From the IMG/VR virus record IMGVR_UViG_3300030116_004105, positions 1 through 62,063 of that record: 62,063 nt of DNA; one strand, given 5' to 3'. The position numbers and the translations under genes are program-made. This document shows, piece after piece, positions 57,946-62,063 of the stretch (positions within the stretch are counted from its first letter, which is position 1; each line of letters starts with the position of its first letter). The notes under the pieces are model-generated. The model had not been told where the DNA came from and made no database searches. It was given only the letters and a program-made list of their open reading frames with translations. Source of the stretch: a virus.

Positions 57946-58891
57946 AGCTATATCAAATAGCGATTTAGGAGAATTAAAAATATCTCCACGAAGGTTTGTA
58001 ATGCGTAAGCGACAAGAAATACAAACTAAAAGTGCTGCAATGGAGTTAGGAACTCTTATTCATAAATTTACATTAGAACCAGATACATTTATTGTAGCTG
58101 ATGTAGAGCCAGTCGGTGGTAAGATGGGTGAGTATATTAAAGCCTATCATGAATTAGAGAAAGTTGGTACGCCTGAAGATAAAATAGCTAGTATGGCCTA
58201 TCAAATGTCCGGGTATAAACCCTCTCACTCTAAACCAGAGACTATACTAAAGAGTTTTCAAAAGAAAGAAGAGAATGTAGCTTACTATAATTTCTTAAAA
58301 GATTCTCAAGATAAGATTGCTCTTAGTAAAAGAGATAAGCAGATTATAGAAGGCTGTCTTATGTCTCTACGTGCTCATGTTGTAGCAAATAAATTATTAT
58401 TTACAGATTCAGATCTGCAAACATACAATGAGAAAGAAGTTTATTTCAAACATCATAATGTAGATTGCAAGTCTAAACTAGATAGAATTATTGTAGATGA
58501 TAAGAATAAAACTGTAACTATAGTAGATCTTAAAACAACAAGCTCTCAAGTTTACGGTGAATGTAAACCTCTTAATACTAATACTGGTATACTCTTTAGA
58601 GATTGGCACACTACAGGCTTTATGTATTCTTGTTTACAGTATGCATACTATAGACAACTAGCTTTTTATATTAAAGCTGCTCAAGCAGAGTATCCAGATT
58701 ACAAAATAGAATCTTTTATTATTGCTGTAGATACAAAAGGTTCTTATGATGTAGCTGTATACAAACTACCTGAAGAGTGGTTGAAAGAAGGAGATAATGA
58801 AATACAATGTTTATTATCTGAGTACAAACACTACAAAGAGAGTAATAATTTTAATGTCAAACAAGGGTTTGAAGAGGCTGTAGAATATTAA
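57917..58891 (+). CDS. PD-(D/E)XK exonuclease (RecE/exo VIII-like, 324 aa)
   Basis: Core motifs of the fold are in order: SAAMELGTLIHKFTLEPDTF (the helix with G-x-x-x-H), KEVYFKHHNVDCKSKLDRII, giving the catalytic Asp, TVTIVDLKTTSS (D-x-K), and YAYYRQLAFYIKAAQAEYPD (the Q/Y helix). It resembles the phage DUF3799 exonucleases that resect DNA ends for annealing. With the Sak4-like and SSB-like proteins it would make up a recombination module. Confidence 0.87.
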   Translation: MSDQNYYANEAISNSDLGELKISPRRFVMRKRQEIQTKSAAMELGTLIHKFTLEPDTFIVADVEPVGGKMGEYIKAYHELEKVGTPEDKIASMAYQMSGYKPSHSKPETILKSFQKKEENVAYYNFLKDSQDKIALSKRDKQIIEGCLMSLRAHVVANKLLFTDSDLQTYNEKEVYFKHHNVDCKSKLDRIIVDDKNKTVTIVDLKTTSSQVYGECKPLNTNTGILFRDWHTTGFMYSCLQYAYYRQLAFYIKAAQAEYPDYKIESFIIAVDTKGSYDVAVYKLPEEWLKEGDNEIQCLLSEYKHYKESNNFNVKQGFEEAVEY

Positions 58892-58900
58892 TTTATAAAT

Positions 58901-59446
58901 ATGATGTTGAATAAATCGTACACATATGTATTACCGATGCTTTCCACAGAGATTGCATTGGTAAAAGAAGGATTAGTGAACACTTTTATTGGTGATCAAG
59001 AATATCCTCTGTATGATAATCACATCTTCTTACTTTATAAATTTAATGGTTCTAAAGAATTTTTGGAATACGAGGATTTTCTAAAGAATACACATTTATT
59101 TGTGTGTTCTTATGATCCTGACAGTACACATGTTATGTATGTGTTCGATGTTCCTGCCTTTTATCAGACGGACTATGATCTGTTTAAGAAAGGTAAGTAT
59201 TCTGAGATGAATAGAGATTACAAAGTTGTAATTTTTGCATTTCATAATATTATGGACCACGAGCACCGTGTTGCACAAGTTCTATTTAAACATCCTGATT
59301 TACGTGAAGAGTGGGAAGAGAGAACAGGCGAGAGTATCCCTGAGAATGCAGAGGTATCTTCAGTACCAGATTTAAATAAAGAAGTTTATAATGAATCTAT
59401 GAAAGTTATTAATCCTTTAAAACCCGAAGAAAAACCATTTGATTAA
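58901..59446 (+). CDS. Unknown protein before the rIIA-like gene (181 aa)
   Basis: A mixed alpha/beta protein with SKEFLEYEDFLKNTHLFVCS and DPDSTHVMYVFDVPAFYQTD, then FAFHNIMDHEHRVAQVLFKH. The C-terminal 40 residues are acidic and Pro-rich and end PEEKPFD, close to but not an SSB-type tip. Its stop abuts the rIIA-like start. No family is recognised. Confidence 0.7.
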   Translation: MMLNKSYTYVLPMLSTEIALVKEGLVNTFIGDQEYPLYDNHIFLLYKFNGSKEFLEYEDFLKNTHLFVCSYDPDSTHVMYVFDVPAFYQTDYDLFKKGKYSEMNRDYKVVIFAFHNIMDHEHRVAQVLFKHPDLREEWEERTGESIPENAEVSSVPDLNKEVYNESMKVINPLKPEEKPFD

Positions 59447-61852
59447 ATGAAACTACAACAACAGAGGAACGTCGATGAAGTTATCGGCGTTCAAAAACAA
59501 CACAAGTTCAAAATCACGGACGGATCACAGGCTATCATTATGGATAGCCTTATTAATTTATACTCGGATCCTATTGGTTCGATTGTCCGTGAGATCACTT
59601 CTAATTGTATTGATGCAAATCGTGAGCGAGATCTTAAACTAGATAAGAAGATTCCTATGGAGTCTGAAGATGATACTAGTTTCTGGTCTAATAGGCAAAC
59701 GGTTTGTATCGAATACATTACGAAGAACACCATCCTTGGAGTGGATGAGTGTATGATGTTCCACGATTATGGTTGTGGTCTATCACAGAAGCGTGTGCAA
59801 GATGTATTTACTACATTTGGCGCATCTACTAAGAGAGATAACAACTATGAGATCGGTGGATTTGGCCTAGGTGCAAAATCACCTTTGGCTTATGCAGATA
59901 CCTTCTATGTATCTAGTAGACACAATGGTACCGAGACATATTATATGATCTATCGTAATAACGATAATGTTCCGCATATGGATCAGGTATATCAGGCAGC
60001 TACAGATCAGCAGAATGGTACTACTATTATTGTTCCTATTAAGCAAAGATATGATGCTTCTGACTTTAGCTCTGCTATTAGTAACCAGCTTGCATACTTT
60101 GATAATATTGTATTAAAGAATGTTGAAGAGGGTATAACTACAGTTCGTAACTATTATCATGGTAAGAATGTAATAGAAGAAACAGATTCTTATGTCATCA
60201 CTAATGATGGTGCAGATCCGTGCCTTCTTGTAGGTAGAGTTAGGTATCCTATTAACTGGGATTTACTAAAAGGTGTAGACAAGTATGATTTTAATGCTAG
60301 TGTAGCTTTTAAATTCAAAATTGGTGTGCTTGATCTTGTACCTTCTCGCGAAGAGATACGATATACACCTAAGACTATTGAACTTATTCAGAATGCTTTT
60401 AATAGTGTAAAGAAACAGTTTAAGGATGATTTGACAGCTAAGTACAATGATCTTACAGACTATATTGAATATATACTCGCTATATCTAATATAGGTAGTA
60501 ATAATTATAGATACTCAGCTCTTGAAAGCAGTGATCCGTCAGCTGTAAAAGCTAGTATGGCACAACTAACAGCTTTTGATGTGTCTTATAAACCTAATAT
60601 ACAACTTAGTCCTAGTAATAACTATAATGGTAATTACGGTTTTCATCAAATCTTTGATGGTATATCTGTATATCATTGTAAGAAAACTAGTAACTCTGCT
60701 GCTATAGGTGGTGAGACTATATACAACAAAGAGTTGTTTACCTGGTCTGAATTGTTTACAGCAATGAAGCAAGTAGAGCATATGTATTATGTACAGGGTA
60801 ACTTTAATAAACTTAAGAGTTATTCTATTATGAATGTTAGAGAAGAGCAATCTTTTGTAGCATTTAAAGTAGATAATACTAAAATAGGTGCTAAACTTGA
60901 TTCTAAATCTTATAATCTTACTGACTCTCGTAAGCCTTGGGAGAAGACAGCTACATTTAACACTGTATCTAATCTTCTTCTTAAATCTAAGCTTATGATG
61001 TCTTATGAGGATGTAGAAGATGCAGAGCTTGATGAGTCTTTTGGTGATGTGGTTGATAACAAGACCCGTCGTAAGATAAACAAGATGGTGTTTGCTCGTG
61101 ATGCTTATATTAAATGTACTGGTTATGAGGTAGGTATTAAACACTCTAATAACGAGTATAAGATTTCTGATCTTCAGGAAAAGCTGCAAGCAGAAGATCC
61201 TGTTCTAAAAGCTGTTGTCTATGCTGAGACTAAAGATATATGTGAACTTGATAAGGTTGCTAAGATACTTAGCAGCACCAAGGATTATATCTATAATCAG
61301 TATGGAGGCTATAATTATTACTTTGGAAAACAATATAAGGTTCTAAAAGTGTCTAAAGATGTAGCAAAAGAGTTTAAAGATTTAGAAGGATTTATAACAG
61401 CACATGAGTTTATGAAAAGCCCAAAACATCTGCAGAGATTTATTACTGCACAGCAAATCGGTAAGTATATAGAAAGTTTTAAATTCTTACGTAACTATGA
61501 TGAGTATAATAAGCCATTGTATGGTTTATATTGTTCTCTTAATAAGTATCATAATAGCAATACCAATAGTTGTTGGCGTTGTGATGATGATATGAAGCCT
61601 ATAGTTAAAGAGATTATGAAACTAGATATACCAGACGAGGTTAGGTATAATATGAAGATGATAAATAAGCTAGAAGAAGTGATAGAATACTCACAAGGTT
61701 TAGACCTTTTGAACCATGTAGACTTTACTTCTAAAGCTAGGAAATCTATAGAAGATTTCTTATCTTTAAAGGACAAAATGCCTGACAATCAACAAATTAA
61801 ATTAAAATTAACAGCTAAAAATCAAAATGAAAATGAACTACTTAGTAGCTAA
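59447..61852 (+). CDS. rIIA-like GHKL ATPase (801 aa)
   Basis: The GHKL nucleotide-binding motifs are clear: N-box SIVREITSNCIDANRE (residues 45-60), G1 box FHDYGCGLSQ (about 104-113) and G2 box GGFGLGAKSPLAYAD (about 136-150), followed by NGTTIIVPIK. This is the layout of the phage T4 rIIA membrane-associated protein and its relatives. The rII proteins affect lysis control and exclusion by other phages; how they work is not settled. An rIIB-like gene follows in overlap, the same order as in T4. Confidence 0.85.
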   Translation: MKLQQQRNVDEVIGVQKQHKFKITDGSQAIIMDSLINLYSDPIGSIVREITSNCIDANRERDLKLDKKIPMESEDDTSFWSNRQTVCIEYITKNTILGVDECMMFHDYGCGLSQKRVQDVFTTFGASTKRDNNYEIGGFGLGAKSPLAYADTFYVSSRHNGTETYYMIYRNNDNVPHMDQVYQAATDQQNGTTIIVPIKQRYDASDFSSAISNQLAYFDNIVLKNVEEGITTVRNYYHGKNVIEETDSYVITNDGADPCLLVGRVRYPINWDLLKGVDKYDFNASVAFKFKIGVLDLVPSREEIRYTPKTIELIQNAFNSVKKQFKDDLTAKYNDLTDYIEYILAISNIGSNNYRYSALESSDPSAVKASMAQLTAFDVSYKPNIQLSPSNNYNGNYGFHQIFDGISVYHCKKTSNSAAIGGETIYNKELFTWSELFTAMKQVEHMYYVQGNFNKLKSYSIMNVREEQSFVAFKVDNTKIGAKLDSKSYNLTDSRKPWEKTATFNTVSNLLLKSKLMMSYEDVEDAELDESFGDVVDNKTRRKINKMVFARDAYIKCTGYEVGIKHSNNEYKISDLQEKLQAEDPVLKAVVYAETKDICELDKVAKILSSTKDYIYNQYGGYNYYFGKQYKVLKVSKDVAKEFKDLEGFITAHEFMKSPKHLQRFITAQQIGKYIESFKFLRNYDEYNKPLYGLYCSLNKYHNSNTNSCWRCDDDMKPIVKEIMKLDIPDEVRYNMKMINKLEEVIEYSQGLDLLNHVDFTSKARKSIEDFLSLKDKMPDNQQIKLKLTAKNQNENELLSS

Positions 61853-62063
61853 AGTAACACCGAGTGATGTTACAGTAATTATTGATGGAAAGCATAAGAG
61901 AATCCGAAAGGATTCTCCTGATGCTGAACTGGTTATTGCTCTCGTAAAGCAATACAATTCTAGTAATGTTCTTGAAGAGAGACAAGATATTGTTACAAAG
62001 ATAGAAGAACTTTGCAATCCTGCAAAGAAAATTGAATTTAATTCTGATGGTAGATTTGAATTT
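61827..62063 (+). CDS. rIIB-like protein, N-terminal part (cut by window end)
   Basis: The frame begins MKMNYLVAKVTPSDVTVIID and GKHKRIRKDSPDAELVIALV, a plan like the N-terminal domain of phage rIIB ('v.idGk...i.k..p.f..l..al'). It overlaps the rIIA-like gene by 26 bases; ATG 61833 is an alternative. The end lies outside the window. Its position after rIIA supports the assignment. Confidence 0.65.
   Translation, partial: MKMNYLVAKVTPSDVTVIIDGKHKRIRKDSPDAELVIALVKQYNSSNVLEERQDIVTKIEELCNPAKKIEFNSDGRFEF

Overview
The window is part of a double-stranded DNA phage genome that very probably infects a marine Bacteroidetes (Flavobacteriia-type) host. The host assignment rests on four things seen in the sequence: a protein ending in a type IX secretion (T9SS) sorting domain (8015-10489); Cys-rich 'GCTD..A.NY....A..DDGSC' repeats of the kind common in marine flavobacterial surface proteins; two promoters matching the Bacteroidetes TTTG-N19-TAnnTTTG form; and AT-rich DNA with few Shine-Dalgarno sites. 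The terminase, portal, major capsid protein, gp4-like connector, small IHF/HU protein and the 293-aa and 158-aa virion proteins read like those of crAss-like (Crassvirales-related) short-tailed phages. I see no tape measure, tail tube or baseplate genes, which fits a podovirus. No integrase or repressor is visible, and the family A DNA polymerase has Phe at the Phe762-equivalent position, which fits a lytic lifestyle. These family assignments come from remembered motifs, not from a database search.

Layout. Genes diverge from about 45.3-45.7 kb. The left arm (1-45.3 kb, all minus strand) runs, in transcription order: a tiny acidic ORF, a PD-(D/E)XK nuclease, a winged-helix-like protein, IHF/HU, a zinc-ribbon protein, a GroES-like co-chaperonin, a terminase-adjacent protein and TerL. 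Then come a promoter, two paralogous small virion proteins and the portal, and a second promoter, a scaffold-like acidic protein, the major capsid protein and four further virion proteins. After a strong terminator (31.3 kb) follows a 20-kb host-attachment block: a degenerate M43-like protein (527 aa), a 1660-aa protein with an intact HExxHxxGxxH zinc site, two smaller proteins and a 3070-aa Cys-rich giant. Next is a run of tiny Lys-rich proteins, then an envelope/lysis group (T9SS cargo, outer-membrane beta-barrel-like protein, membrane coiled coil, secreted thioredoxin-fold protein, M15 peptidase, holin), and finally connector and tail proteins leaving the window at base 1.

The right arm (45.7-62 kb, plus strand) carries replication and recombination: a monocistronic unknown gene with its own terminator, an 800-bp structured non-coding stretch, a protein with an SSB-type C-terminus, a membrane/AT-hook protein, DNA polymerase A, an SF2 helicase, a structured RNA-like spacer, a DUF932-like protein, a DnaB-like helicase, a Sak4-like ATPase, an SSB-like protein, a DnaG-like primase, a RusA resolvase, a PD-(D/E)XK exonuclease, and an rIIA-like GHKL ATPase followed by the start of an rIIB-like gene.

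The features most worth a second look are the phage-encoded T9SS cargo beside an outer-membrane barrel; zincin folds with both intact and dead active sites in adjacent attachment proteins; three replication proteins sharing a D[ILM]PF tip; and the hairpin-rich non-coding segments at 45.3-45.7, 46.3-47.1 and 51.4-51.6 kb, one holding a tRNA-like element without room for a D-arm.
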